Shown: positions 25,532 to 34,359 of the stretch, piece by piece
Layout: each line of letters starts with the position of its first letter
Position numbering within the stretch: the first letter of the stretch is position 1
Source: Clostridium manihotivorum
Lineage (GTDB): Bacteria; Bacillota; Clostridia; Clostridiales; Clostridiaceae
Assembly: GCF_004015185.1 (NCBI RefSeq)
Contig: NZ_CP025746.1
Location: forward strand, 3,613,776-3,677,775
Length of the DNA stretch: 64,000 bases
Reading direction: 5' to 3'
Position numbers and translations under genes: made by a program
Notes under the pieces: model-generated
Database searches by the model: none
The model's input: only the letters and a program-made list of their open reading frames with translations
What the model was told of the DNA's origin: nothing

Positions 25532-26299
25532 CTATTTTTCTGCTAGGTTCTTCTGAGATTTAAAGTTCAGAGTACTAACTAAATTCTTAGGAAGTCTAAT
25601 TAGTATTTTGTTAATTAAGCCTGGCACAATTAGTTTTTTATTCTTCATAAGTCCTTCATAACCACATCTAGCAACTTTAGCTGCCTCCATTGCTCCTGGG
25701 GCATCCTTCTTTCCTGCATTTTTAGTAAAGTTTGTTTTGGTAGCTCCTGGACAAAGTGTTGTAACTGTTATATTGTAAGGCTTAAGCTCTTTGTAAAGGG
25801 CTTCTGAAAGTGATAAAACATAGGCTTTAGTTGCGTAGTAAGTAGCTATAAATGGACCTGGAGAATAAGCACCAGTAGAAGCTACATTCATGATCTTTCC
25901 ACTTCCTTGTTCCATCATTTCACTTATAAATAGTTTTGTTAGATGAGTTAATGAGGCTATATTTAGTTGTATCATCTTATAATCTTCCGAAGCATCCATC
26001 TGATGAAATAAACCTACTTTACCAGCTCCAGCATTGTTTACTAGTATATTTACTTTTATATTATTGTTTTTCACCTTTTGGAACACAGTTTCTGCTGCAT
26101 TCTCCTTAGTTAAATCCTCAGATATTATAAAAACCTTTATTAGATATTTCTTTGATAGCTGATCTGATATCTCTTTAAGTTTTTCTGTACTTCTAGCTAC
26201 TAGAACAAGATCATATTTTTTAGAAGCAAAAACTTCTGCAAGTTCATAACCAATTCCACTTGAAGCACCTGTTATTAATACCGTGTCATTATTAACCAT
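25532..26299 (-). CDS. Short-chain dehydrogenase/reductase (SDR)
   Basis: 255 residues. Rossmann NAD(P) motif TGASSGIGYELA (residues 10-21), NNAGAG, and the catalytic YYATKAY with the preceding Ser in NVASTGAYSPG, as in classical SDRs. The DLTKENAAE segment and the C-terminal extension resemble the YqjQ/DltE-like subgroup. GAGGAGAG precedes the ATG. Cytosolic oxidoreductase; substrate unknown. Monocistronic as far as can be seen. Confidence 0.9.
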   Translation of the reverse strand: MVNNDTVLITGASSGIGYELAEVFASKKYDLVLVARSTEKLKEISDQLSKKYLIKVFIISEDLTKENAAETVFQKVKNNNIKVNILVNNAGAGKVGLFHQMDASEDYKMIQLNIASLTHLTKLFISEMMEQGSGKIMNVASTGAYSPGPFIATYYATKAYVLSLSEALYKELKPYNITVTTLCPGATKTNFTKNAGKKDAPGAMEAAKVARCGYEGLMKNKKLIVPGLINKILIRLPKNLVSTLNFKSQKNLAEK

Positions 26300-26365
26300 T
26301 TATCTCTCTCCTCTATCCCTAATATTAATAACACTCTGAGCGGACATACTACTTCAATCCTAAAT

Positions 26366-27352
26366 CTATTTTTTCTTTAAAGAATTAGAGAGCATATTTT
26401 CTAATTGCTGTAAAAATTCTGTAACATTACATATTAGTACAGATCTTTTACTCATTCTTAGGTTTAAGTTATCTAGTTTGTCCCCTAAAGAAGTAACAAT
26501 CTCAGCTACAGAGCCAACACCAGTAGCAGCACCATTTATCTCTGAGCTAGTACGTTCGATCCCGGTTATTATATGTCTACTAAAATCTTTAACTTCTTGT
26601 GTACAGTCTGTTACTTGCTTAAAATCATTTTGAACATTTTTAGCATACTCAAAATTATCTCGAATTGAACTTTTAGTGTTATCTATCTCTCCCCTTAAGG
26701 AGTCAATACTTTCATATAAAGACTTAACACTGTTGTCAATACCACTTACTAACTGAGCCGTTGATGCAGATAATTTTCTTATCTCATCAGCTACAACAGC
26801 AAATCCTCTTCCTGCTTCTCCAGCTCTGGCAGCCTCTATAGACGCATTTAATGCTAACAAATTTGTGCTACTTGCTATATTAGTTATATCCCCCGACATT
26901 TCTTGTATACTTTTGAAATTATTCTCTAATGTGTGAAAAGCTTCGTTGATGGAATTAAGCTGGATGCATGTACCATCTAATTTCTCAGCTAATGTTCCCA
27001 TTCTGTCATCAGCTTGTTTTACTGCCACATCTGAACGATTCATTACGCCGTCTATCTTATTAGCATGTTGACTAAAATCATTAAAATTTGAGTCTAGATT
27101 ACTAAGCATTTTCTGTATATTATTAATTTTACCATATGTATTGCTTATATCTTGAACTGTCTGAGTAACTTTAACTTCTTCTTCCATAAACTCACTCAAT
27201 TTCTTTTCTATATGTAAGAGTCCATAGTTTATGTATGTATCATTATTATCCTGAGGCTTTTCTATCTCAAAATTGTTCCATTGTTCCATATTTATATTCT
27301 GGTCTATGCTATTATTTTCTACTACGCTTTTCTTTGATTTAAACCACTTCAT
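26366..27352 (-). CDS. Soluble methyl-accepting chemotaxis-like protein
   Basis: 328 residues, no membrane helix. It starts [14 protein letters not shown] and soon enters a long coiled coil. The signalling hairpin is [37 protein letters not shown] (around residues 160-197), highly conserved. There is no N-terminal sensor domain. It lies 14 bases after a FIST-domain gene and shares its transcript. The likely division of labour is FIST as sensor and this protein as transmitter, inferred from the context. Confidence 0.88.
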   Translation of the reverse strand: MKWFKSKKSVVENNSIDQNINMEQWNNFEIEKPQDNNDTYINYGLLHIEKKLSEFMEEEVKVTQTVQDISNTYGKINNIQKMLSNLDSNFNDFSQHANKIDGVMNRSDVAVKQADDRMGTLAEKLDGTCIQLNSINEAFHTLENNFKSIQEMSGDITNIASSTNLLALNASIEAARAGEAGRGFAVVADEIRKLSASTAQLVSGIDNSVKSLYESIDSLRGEIDNTKSSIRDNFEYAKNVQNDFKQVTDCTQEVKDFSRHIITGIERTSSEINGAATGVGSVAEIVTSLGDKLDNLNLRMSKRSVLICNVTEFLQQLENMLSNSLKKK

Positions 27353-27366
27353 CTCTTATACCTCAC

Positions 27367-28467
27367 TTATTCAAATACAGCAATAACCATTGTTTGGTTA
27401 AAATGCTGATGATCAAGCTGTTCTCCATAACCTGCAAAACCTATATAATTTCCTAAAGCACTGCTCATGCTCTTAGCAAATTCATTTAAATAGCCATCTT
27501 TTTCAAAAAGCAGGGATCTTGCTAGACAGTTTATCATTATGGAAAATGAAGGATTAGGAACATCCTTTTTTACTTGCTTTATAGTTTCACTTATTACATG
27601 CTTATAATCATCAGGTTCAAGTAAAACCATTTTTGAGTTGTTATAAACTCTTGCATGATAAGACATGCCGTTGTTACTTGTAACAGCTTGATTAGCAGTA
27701 ATATACATATCATTACCTATGATTCTTCCTAATGGATTAGTATCCAAGTATTTATTCAAGCCTTCTACTGTAGTGTTTAACGCCTCTGCAACCACTTTAG
27801 CCGCCGGCCTATTGTCATATTCATAGACTATTCTATTTCTAACATCCACTTTTGTCGCAGTAAAGTAATGATTAGTAGGTTTATAGATATTTTCTCTATA
27901 TAATCTAATCTTACCACCTAAGTTTTTTATTAAAACAAAGGCGCAAGCATTTTCATATACTTTGCCATTAAAGGATATCATAGTCTTTTCAGCTTTTCCT
28001 TGATCTCCTGATGAGCCTCCAAAAAGCGGAATACTATTTAACTCAAGTACAGAATTTAAAGTGGCCAAAGCTAGCTCCTCACAGCTGATTAGAGCTGAAG
28101 AAATCTCAAAACAAACTGTATTTTTAGTGTCCTTTAACTTGTCAACACAGTTGGTTATTCTATCAATATATTTTATTGGGAACTTATCTGCCTCTTCTAG
28201 TATATCAGCATAACATTCTATCCCCTCTTCAATTCCCATTACAAGCAGCGAATCCTTATACGCACCTTCTTTACAAAAACCTGCAAAGGTGGTTGATCCA
28301 AGTACTATGCTGTCTTTGAATTTGTCTTTTATGACTGTAGTAAAGCTTTCAAAATTATTGACTTCTGAAAAAAACAAAATCAACTTTGGGGCAATTAGCC
28401 CACTGGTAGCTTCTGTAACAGCCTCTAATGGATTTTTTTTAGAACTTTTTCCTATTTTATAATTCAT
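27367..28467 (-). CDS. FIST N/C-domain sensory protein
   Basis: 366 residues. The FIST_N domain spans about 15-200 (LILFFSEVNN, VLGSTTFAGFC, LFGGSSGDQGKAEKTMISFNGKVYENACAFVLI) and FIST_C about 220-345 (DNRPAAKVVAEAL, NPLGRIIGNDMYI, ending FAGYGEQLDHQHFNQTMVIAVFE). FIST domains are thought to sense small ligands such as amino acids and are often wired to MCP or kinase outputs. AGAAGGTG precedes the ATG. The gene directly downstream encodes a soluble MCP-like protein. Confidence 0.9.
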   Translation of the reverse strand: MNYKIGKSSKKNPLEAVTEATSGLIAPKLILFFSEVNNFESFTTVIKDKFKDSIVLGSTTFAGFCKEGAYKDSLLVMGIEEGIECYADILEEADKFPIKYIDRITNCVDKLKDTKNTVCFEISSALISCEELALATLNSVLELNSIPLFGGSSGDQGKAEKTMISFNGKVYENACAFVLIKNLGGKIRLYRENIYKPTNHYFTATKVDVRNRIVYEYDNRPAAKVVAEALNTTVEGLNKYLDTNPLGRIIGNDMYITANQAVTSNNGMSYHARVYNNSKMVLLEPDDYKHVISETIKQVKKDVPNPSFSIMINCLARSLLFEKDGYLNEFAKSMSSALGNYIGFAGYGEQLDHQHFNQTMVIAVFE

Positions 28468-28614
28468 ACCCTACACCTTCTAAAATAAAAAATATATTAT
28501 TAATAAATATTTAATTTAACATTTATAAATTGTGACTAAATTTGCTTTTATCTAACATTTATCGACATGATAATTATAGTATAATTACAAATATAAGTCA
28601 ATTACAACAACATA

Positions 28615-28648
28615 AGGCATATAGTTAAATAAAATTAACCATATGCCC
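28615..28648 (-). terminator. Terminator after the Ham1-like gene
   Basis: Stem AGGCATATAGTTAA/TTAACCATATGCCCT (nearly perfect) with a 6-nt loop, about 90 bases after the stop at 28741. Confidence 0.55.
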
Positions 28649-28740
28649 TAATCTTAAAACCACAACATTTTTCTTTGTTTTTAAAGTACTATTAAAATAT
28701 CTATAATATATCAAGCAAGTCACATTCAGCCTTCATTTCT

Positions 28741-29379
28741 TTATTTACCTTTAAATACTTCAGACTTCAAATAGTCATTTAAACTTCTAATAAAAAAACT
28801 TCTATATCCAGAAAGAATTCCTAGATTCTCGCTTTTATTATCCTCTAAATCATAGTAATATTTCATACTTTCAATTTCTACAGATATTGAGTCCAGCGGG
28901 AACCCCTCTCTATACTTTTCATGAGGGGTATCTACTAAGTAAAATTTTTCAGACCATATGTCCTCTCCGTCATGACTATAAATATGATGTTCATCCATAA
29001 TCAGACAGATAGCATTTTTATAATAAGCCGTTAACTTTCCTCCATATTTTTTTGCTAAATTGCTATAAAAGTCAAGCATTTCTCTATAGCTTAAATTATT
29101 TCCCTGAATTCTCTTAACTAACACTCCTGGTTGATCATCTTCTTCAACATTCTCAAAATATAGGCCTGAGTCACAAGAAAATAAAGGCACTTGAATTTGT
29201 TTAAAATAGGTTGTGACTTTTTCCACAGCGTTATCAAGTGGGTCTTTTCCATTCTCTTCAGCTTCTACTAATTTCATATCAAATCCGCTAAGACCTGTTA
29301 CTTCAATATCAAGCCCCTCAAGCATCTTAATCATACTTTTAAGCTTAGACGGATTATATGTACCATAAATCAAATTCAT
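28741..29379 (-). CDS. Ham1/RdgB-like nucleoside triphosphate pyrophosphatase
   Basis: 212 residues. The N-terminal GTYNPSKLKSMIKML matches the T/S-x-N-x-x-K phosphate-binding start of the Ham1/ITPase family. CDSGLYFE is the conserved D-[ST]-G-[LF] catalytic segment and YYKNAICLIMD a core strand. Typical members hydrolyse non-canonical purine NTPs (ITP, XTP) to keep them out of DNA. The C-terminal half is divergent, so substrate specificity is uncertain. A stem-bounded repeat sits just upstream of its start. Confidence 0.75.
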   Translation of the reverse strand: MNLIYGTYNPSKLKSMIKMLEGLDIEVTGLSGFDMKLVEAEENGKDPLDNAVEKVTTYFKQIQVPLFSCDSGLYFENVEEDDQPGVLVKRIQGNNLSYREMLDFYSNLAKKYGGKLTAYYKNAICLIMDEHHIYSHDGEDIWSEKFYLVDTPHEKYREGFPLDSISVEIESMKYYYDLEDNKSENLGILSGYRSFFIRSLNDYLKSEVFKGK

Positions 29380-29402
29380 TAAACTTTTTCCTTTCCCTAT
29401 AT

Positions 29403-29444
29403 AGAGTTTCTAACTCAACTATTACGTTTAAATATGGAAACTCT
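29403..29444 (-). repeat. Hairpin element family D upstream of the Ham1-like gene
   Basis: AGAGTTTC and GAAACTCT pair at the ends of a 42-base element just before the gene start. The side nearer the gene reads TTGAGTTAGAAACTCTATA, matched by 58522-58618 upstream of a GNAT gene. Confidence 0.5.
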
Positions 29445-29576
29445 TTAATTAATCCTTATATAATTATCTTATCTCTTGTAACTTTATTGATTTAAGAGTC
29501 ATAAACTTTTATATTATGTAATGTAATTATTAGTAATTATATCATAAGTTTCCTCAAATTTCGCCGATAAAATGAA

Positions 29577-29609
29577 AAACTCACTGAAGTTGCCTCCTTC
29601 AGTGAGTTT
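29577..29609 (-). terminator. Terminator of the subtilisin gene
   Basis: Stem AAACTCACTGAAG/CTTCAGTGAGTTT, 13 bp with an 8-nt loop, 70 bases after the protease stop codon. Confidence 0.85.
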
Positions 29610-29679
29610 AAAAATTAAGCTATGTTCAACACAATACTTTAACAGCGCCTAAAGTTAATACTTAATTAATTCTACTTTT

Positions 29680-31824
29680 CTATTTTCTAATAATATAAGT
29701 CTCTGCTACTATATTAGAAGTAACTCCATTCTTATCAATAGCTATCGCTCTTAAAGTAGCAGTACTTTTTATTGTAATAGGACCAGTATATAAATTACTC
29801 TTAGCAGAAGGAATACTTCCATCTAAAGTATAATAAATAGATACTCCTTGAGTATTATCACTTAAGGCTACAGTTTGTGCTACCTTGTAAACACCACTTC
29901 TTTGGCTGATTATAGGATTTGCAGGCGGCTTAATAATAGTATATTGATTGCTTAATACTCCTGAAGTATTTCCATAAATATCAACAGCAATAACTTTTAA
30001 AGTACAAGATGAATTTATACTTATGAATCCTGCATATGGAATGCTCTTAGTAGTTGGAGTGCTTCCATCTAAAGTATAATAAGCCTTCAAATATCCTGGA
30101 TATTTAGAATAAAGCTGTACAAATAGTGGTGTTTTATAAGTTCCAGCTGGCACACTTGCAGTTGGTGTCGGTATTGCTAAAGCAGTATTTATCTTATAAT
30201 TTAAGGTAAGAACTTCTGAAGTTTTTCCATTTGAATCTATGGCTATTGCCCTTAAGGTTGAAGTTATTCCTATGGTAATTGGAGTAGAATACAAATTACT
30301 TTTCGAAGTTGGTATTGAACCATCAACAGTGTAGTAAATTGAAACTCCAGCAGTTTTATCACTTAAAGTAACTGATATAGCTGAATTATAGGTTCCAGTT
30401 GGTATGCTTGCTACTGGTTTAGCTGGTAAAACAACAGGCGCTATTATTGTATAAGTATTACTTAATGCACTTGAAGTATTACCATTGCTATCTATTGCTA
30501 CAGCCTTTAATGTTGCAGTTGAACTAATTGTAATAGGCGAAGTATATAACGAACTACTTGCTGTAGGTGTTGTTCCATCTAGTGTATAGTATATAGAAAC
30601 ACCTGGAGTAGAATCAGTTAAAGTAATAGTTTGAGCAGATGTATAGCTTCCTGAAGCTAAATTAGCTACTGGCGCACTAGGCATAACCACTTGGCTTGTA
30701 CCAGTAGGAGCTTTAATTAAACCATAACCATATAAAGAATCTCTACCTGAAGTACCTAAGTCTACAGCTCCACTATCTAAAAGATTTCTAAGCTGCACAT
30801 TAGTATAAGTTGGATGCTTTTGCTTTAACAAAGCTAAATCTCCTGCTACAAAAGGTGTTGCCATGGAAGTTCCACTCATTTGAGCATATCCACCATTCAA
30901 ATATGTACTTAATATATTAACTCCTGGGGCACTTACTTCTAGCTTACTTCCTGTGGAAGAGAAATATGCTCTGGTATTTGAAGAATCCACGGCACCTACT
31001 GCTATAACTGATGAGTAGTTTGCTGGATAGTCTATACTAGTTCCACTTCCATCCGCACTTCCATCGTTTCCAGCGGCAGCAACTACAAGTATCCCTGAGT
31101 TATAAGCAGTATCTACTGCATTTTGTAGTGATATATCCGACTCATTTGCCCCCAAACTCATAGAAATTATATCCATCTTATTGTCAATAGCCCAGTCTAT
31201 GCCTGAAATTATATCAGAAGTATACCCACTTCCTGTTGAATCAAGAGCCTTTACAGCATAAACTGAAGCATCTGGTGCCACACCTTCTACTCCACCATCT
31301 ATTCCTTTAGCTCCTATTATTCCAGCAACATGTGTACCGTGACCATTATCATCAGCATAAGATGTTGTACTAGCACCGCTTATTACATTTGTTCCTCCAG
31401 CAACAGCTAGATCTGAATGAGTAGCAACACCAGTATCTATAACTGCAACCTTAATTCCCTTGCCTGTCAACCCTGATTGCCAAGAATCTGGTGCACCAAT
31501 ATCAGTAACCCCCCAATTAGTTTGAGTGCTTGTGGTTGTAGCAGCCGCCTTTACCACATGATCTTCTTCTACATATGCCACATTAGGATCACTCTTAATT
31601 TTCGCAAGATTTTGTGCTGTAATATCAGCAACAGCTGCTTCAACATTCTTAAACTGACGTCTAAACTTACCATTATACTTTGAAACTATTTGATTACCGT
31701 TTACACTTTTAGCTTTGAACTTTATTATGTATCTCTTTGTTCCACTTTGATCAGTTGTTGTACTAACACTTTGATCCTTTGTAGTTGCATAGCTCGTCCA
31801 ACCAAATGATGATGACAATACCAT
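29680..31824 (-). CDS. Secreted subtilisin-like (S8) protease with four CHB_HEX repeats; start frameshifted
   Basis: 714 codons are open. An inhibitor-I9 prosegment lies at ~30-93 and the catalytic triad is D130 (VAVIDTG), H162 (NGHGTHVAG) and S320 (SGTSMATP). Four ~80-residue chitobiase/hexosaminidase C-terminal-type repeats follow (~383-714), each with the pattern GVSIYYTLDG(T/S)xP and ending ATLKAVAIDSNG. The readable frame begins inside the signal peptide. The natural start is probably the ATG at 31864, which has AAGGAGGGA upstream, but a run of nine A (31848-31856) puts it out of frame. With eight A it would read MKLKKISGVLVAAMVLSSSF, a normal signal peptide. Confidence 0.9.
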   Translation of the reverse strand: MVLSSSFGWTSYATTKDQSVSTTTDQSGTKRYIIKFKAKSVNGNQIVSKYNGKFRRQFKNVEAAVADITAQNLAKIKSDPNVAYVEEDHVVKAAATTTSTQTNWGVTDIGAPDSWQSGLTGKGIKVAVIDTGVATHSDLAVAGGTNVISGASTTSYADDNGHGTHVAGIIGAKGIDGGVEGVAPDASVYAVKALDSTGSGYTSDIISGIDWAIDNKMDIISMSLGANESDISLQNAVDTAYNSGILVVAAAGNDGSADGSGTSIDYPANYSSVIAVGAVDSSNTRAYFSSTGSKLEVSAPGVNILSTYLNGGYAQMSGTSMATPFVAGDLALLKQKHPTYTNVQLRNLLDSGAVDLGTSGRDSLYGYGLIKAPTGTSQVVMPSAPVANLASGSYTSAQTITLTDSTPGVSIYYTLDGTTPTASSSLYTSPITISSTATLKAVAIDSNGNTSSALSNTYTIIAPVVLPAKPVASIPTGTYNSAISVTLSDKTAGVSIYYTVDGSIPTSKSNLYSTPITIGITSTLRAIAIDSNGKTSEVLTLNYKINTALAIPTPTASVPAGTYKTPLFVQLYSKYPGYLKAYYTLDGSTPTTKSIPYAGFISINSSCTLKVIAVDIYGNTSGVLSNQYTIIKPPANPIISQRSGVYKVAQTVALSDNTQGVSIYYTLDGSIPSAKSNLYTGPITIKSTATLRAIAIDKNGVTSNIVAETYIIRK

Positions 31825-31864
31825 AGCAGCTACTAAAACTCCACTAATTTTTTTTTAGTTTCAT

Positions 31865-32248
31865 TATAGTCCCTCCTTAGTTAAATAGCTTGTCCTACTA
31901 ACGAAATTTAAAGATATCAATAGCCCCTCCCCCATCAATATTTTCAATAACTCACTGAATTTTCACTCAACTTTATTATAAACTATTTTTTTTACTCATT
32001 CTACATTTTTAGACACAAAAACTGCTTTTTTAATCTAATTTTAATTTTTATTAAATAAATTCTTACAAATAATCTAAATTCCTCAATTGTTTATTTTATT
32101 TCCAAGTGGTACATGGATACCTGAGTTGCAAAATGCCATGTGTAAAACCTATAATAATTAAAGAATCTATAAAGTATTGCCAGCCGGTAATAATATATGT
32201 AAATATGTGGTATAATAATATTGAATGAATTAGGTGGGGTGATGTTAT
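31865..32248. other. Intergenic between divergent subtilisin and SdpI-like genes
   Basis: AT-rich. A short stretch TATTGCCAGCCGGTAATAAT near 32175 recalls repeat family A. No gene seen. A GGTGGGGTGA box ends the region before the SdpI-like start. Confidence 0.4.
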
Positions 32249-32599
32249 ATGAGTATTTTGGTGAGTTTCATTATTGGACTAGTTTTTGCCTTAATTGGAT
32301 GGATGTTGATGAAATATCCGCCAGAGAATATAAATAGCAGTCTTGGATATAAAACGCCATTTGCAATGAAAAATAAAGAAACATGGAAGGAAGGTAATCG
32401 TTTCTGTGGCAAAATGCTTTTCATAGGTGGTATTATTTTTATACCCTTCTCTATATTTTTTAGATATCTATATATCAATAATATATCCCTATCACTAAGA
32501 ATATCCTTGATGGGTTTGTTAGTGATTGCCATAGCATGTATTGTCTATACTGAAATACATTTAAAGATTATATTCGATAAAACTGGAATTAGAAAGTAA
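32249..32599 (+). CDS. SdpI-family membrane protein
   Basis: 116 residues with three transmembrane helices (about 3-20, 55-72, 82-100). The loop NSSLGYKTPFAMKNKETWKEGNRFCGK is the conserved SdpI/YhfL motif. In Bacillus, SdpI gives immunity to the SDP cannibalism toxin, but most family members have unknown roles. GGTGGGGTGA lies before the ATG. No sdpC-like toxin is near, so an immunity role cannot be claimed. Confidence 0.85.
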   Translation: MSILVSFIIGLVFALIGWMLMKYPPENINSSLGYKTPFAMKNKETWKEGNRFCGKMLFIGGIIFIPFSIFFRYLYINNISLSLRISLMGLLVIAIACIVYTEIHLKIIFDKTGIRK

Positions 32600-32603
32600 T
32601 GTA

Positions 32604-32640
32604 TTTAGAGGGAAGTCATTAAACTTCCCTCTAAAATAAA
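32604..32640 (+). terminator. Terminator of the SdpI-like gene
   Basis: Stem TTTAGAGGGAAG/CTTCCCTCTAAA with an 8-nt loop, a few bases after the stop. Confidence 0.7.
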
Positions 32641-32727
32641 GTTTTATCAGCATTATTTTTAAACATACTTATCATTTTAAAAATGCTATCAATTCATATT
32701 TTGGCACCAACTAAGACATAGTAATAC

Positions 32728-33159
32728 TTACTCATCAATCCAGTCAGTTCTAAGCAGTACCTTCAACTCTTCAGTTTTATCTTTTCCAATCCTTAAACTG
32801 ATTTCATCTTCTATTTTCTTTTTTATCTTTAACATCTCGTCGCAATAAGATTGGCCCTTAGCTGTTAATAGCACTAATTTTTCCTTCTTATTTCCCTCAA
32901 TAGGAATTACTTTTACGTACTCTTCATCAATCAATTTCATAGCACACTTATGAGCTGCTTGCCTAGACACTCTTATTTTCCTCGCGGCCTGCGCAATAGT
33001 CATACTGTTTTTATTTAACATTGCTAGAAAATGTGACTCAGTATCAGTTATTTCTTCTCCATCTTTATCTATCCAGCGCTTCATAACCTCACTTCTCAAT
33101 CTCTTATGCTTTTCACTTACTAAATCTATCAAATTAAGCTCTTTTAAGTATTCATTCAT
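32728..33159 (-). CDS. MarR-like transcriptional regulator
   Basis: 143 residues. A winged HTH is visible at ~35-105: ESHFLAMLNKNSMTIAQAARKIRVSRQAAHKCAMKLIDEEYVKVI, then the wing GNKKEKLVLLTAKGQ. C-terminal helices for dimerisation follow. CTGAGGTG precedes the ATG. It is divergent from the DUF2798 gene at 33559, across a 400-base region that carries an inverted-repeat operator, so it is a candidate repressor of that gene. Confidence 0.82.
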   Translation of the reverse strand: MNEYLKELNLIDLVSEKHKRLRSEVMKRWIDKDGEEITDTESHFLAMLNKNSMTIAQAARKIRVSRQAAHKCAMKLIDEEYVKVIPIEGNKKEKLVLLTAKGQSYCDEMLKIKKKIEDEISLRIGKDKTEELKVLLRTDWIDE

Positions 33160-33483
33160 TTTTATACACCTCAGGTTTCTCTTCTACCAAAGAAATAATT
33201 GCTATATCACTTTACTTTTATACTAACATATTATTATGCCATATATCCATATAAACTAGCTCAGTTTTATATTTTCCACACAACGAAGAGAATCACTAAT
33301 ATGGCCTTCTTTAACGATTCTTCTTTGCGAATATGCTTCGAATGTACATTAGGAACATATGGCAGACCTCATAACTTTTGTTTTTTTGTTCTTCCTCCCA
33401 TATCTACATTTAAGCTATCATAAATACTTATCCACACCTCTATCCTCCATGTAAATTTATAAAAAATATTATTGTCTCCTCAG
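33160..33483. other. Intergenic upstream of MarR-like gene
   Basis: Holds the MarR gene promoter. A 74-codon plus-strand frame here has no ribosome binding site and no recognisable product. Confidence 0.4.
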
Positions 33484-33523
33484 TTGACATTCTTGACAAT
33501 CTCGTGATAGAATCAATTGTCAA
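33484..33523 (+). promoter_or_regulatory. Promoter with inverted-repeat operator upstream of DUF2798 gene
   Basis: A -35 TTGACA (33484-33489) and an extended -10 TGATAGAAT (33505-33513), 18-base spacer. Superimposed is a perfect inverted repeat TTGACAAT (33493-33500) / ATTGTCAA (33516-33523), covering the promoter core and start site. Repression of the gene at 33559 is implied; the divergent MarR protein is the likely binder. Confidence 0.65.
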
Positions 33524-33558
33524 CCAAGATGACAATATAATAATAAGGAGTTTTTTTA

Positions 33559-34014
33559 ATGGGAAAGAATAAGAAAGAAAATTTTATATTTACACTAATT
33601 TGCGCAGCTTTAATGGTTTTTGGTATGTCTATTTATAATGTATTACTTAGAGAAGGAGTAACCTCCTCTTTGGTCAAAGATGTATTAGTAGGATTTTTAC
33701 CTATTCTATGTATTGCATTGATTATAGATTGGTTTATAGTTGGAAAGATTGCTAAGTTTTTTGTTTCAAAGTTAATAGACAAAAACTCTCCATTAATAAA
33801 GAAGATCTTACTTACTTCTTTCTTTATGGTATGCGGTATGTGTTTTTCAATAACTTTAATTGTTTCAACCATGCATCAAGGAATAAACTCAGAATTACCG
33901 CTAGTTTTTGTAGGTTCTCTATGGAAAAACTTTATATGCGCTTTACCTCTTCAATTGATTATAGTTGGCCCTATTGCTAGAGCTATATTCTTTAGGATAT
34001 ATCCTGTAGCTTAA
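33559..34014 (+). CDS. DUF2798-family membrane protein
   Basis: 151 residues with four transmembrane helices forming two similar halves (IFTLICAALMVFGMSIYN... and LLTSFFMVCGMCFSITLIVS...), the duplicated DUF2798 pattern. AAGGAG lies before the ATG. It has a well-formed regulated promoter. Function unknown; it may be a small transporter or a stress-linked membrane protein. Confidence 0.78.
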   Translation: MGKNKKENFIFTLICAALMVFGMSIYNVLLREGVTSSLVKDVLVGFLPILCIALIIDWFIVGKIAKFFVSKLIDKNSPLIKKILLTSFFMVCGMCFSITLIVSTMHQGINSELPLVFVGSLWKNFICALPLQLIIVGPIARAIFFRIYPVA

Positions 34015-34094
34015 TAAAACTGCTCACTATCGAATATTTTATAAGATTTAAGTAAAAATACTATTGTCAATTAAATTGAAAAGGAGACTTTAGT

Positions 34095-34274
34095 ATGGAT
34101 ATAAAAAGAGCACAGCAGATTCTTGATTCAGAAGATATGATAGACGTAACTCATAATGGTCAACCAGTATACATTGAAAGCGTGGATAGTAATGCATCTA
34201 AGGCATGCATTCATCCAATAAGCGAACCTACCAATAGACAAGATGTTCCATTGGATTCCCTACAAGAACAATAA
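34095..34274 (+). CDS. sspH: Small acid-soluble spore protein, H-type
   Basis: 59 residues, starting MDIKRAQQILDSEDMIDVTH and continuing NGQPVYIESVD, the SASP-H consensus (MDxxRAxxILxS...GxPVYIExVD). H-type SASPs are minor proteins of the spore core, made in the forespore and degraded at germination. AAAGGAGAC precedes the ATG. A SigG-type promoter is expected upstream but I could not identify it with confidence. This is direct evidence that the organism forms endospores. Confidence 0.92.
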   Translation: MDIKRAQQILDSEDMIDVTHNGQPVYIESVDSNASKACIHPISEPTNRQDVPLDSLQEQ

Positions 34275-34286
34275 CTTTGCTTATAT

Positions 34287-34323
34287 AAAAGACTCACTGA
34301 AAATCACTTCAGTGAGTCTTTTA
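34287..34323. terminator. Terminator of sspH
   Basis: Stem AAAAGACTCACTGAA/TTCAGTGAGTCTTTT, 15 bp with a 6-nt loop; it may also serve the convergent TetR gene. Confidence 0.88.
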
Positions 34324-34359
34324 TACATCTACTTTTAAATTTTTCAAAGCAGGCATTTT

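Noticed and set aside
32249-32599. SdpI-like gene as part of a cannibalism toxin system
   Set aside because: No sdpA, sdpB or sdpC-like gene is near; the family is broad and the role cannot be assumed.
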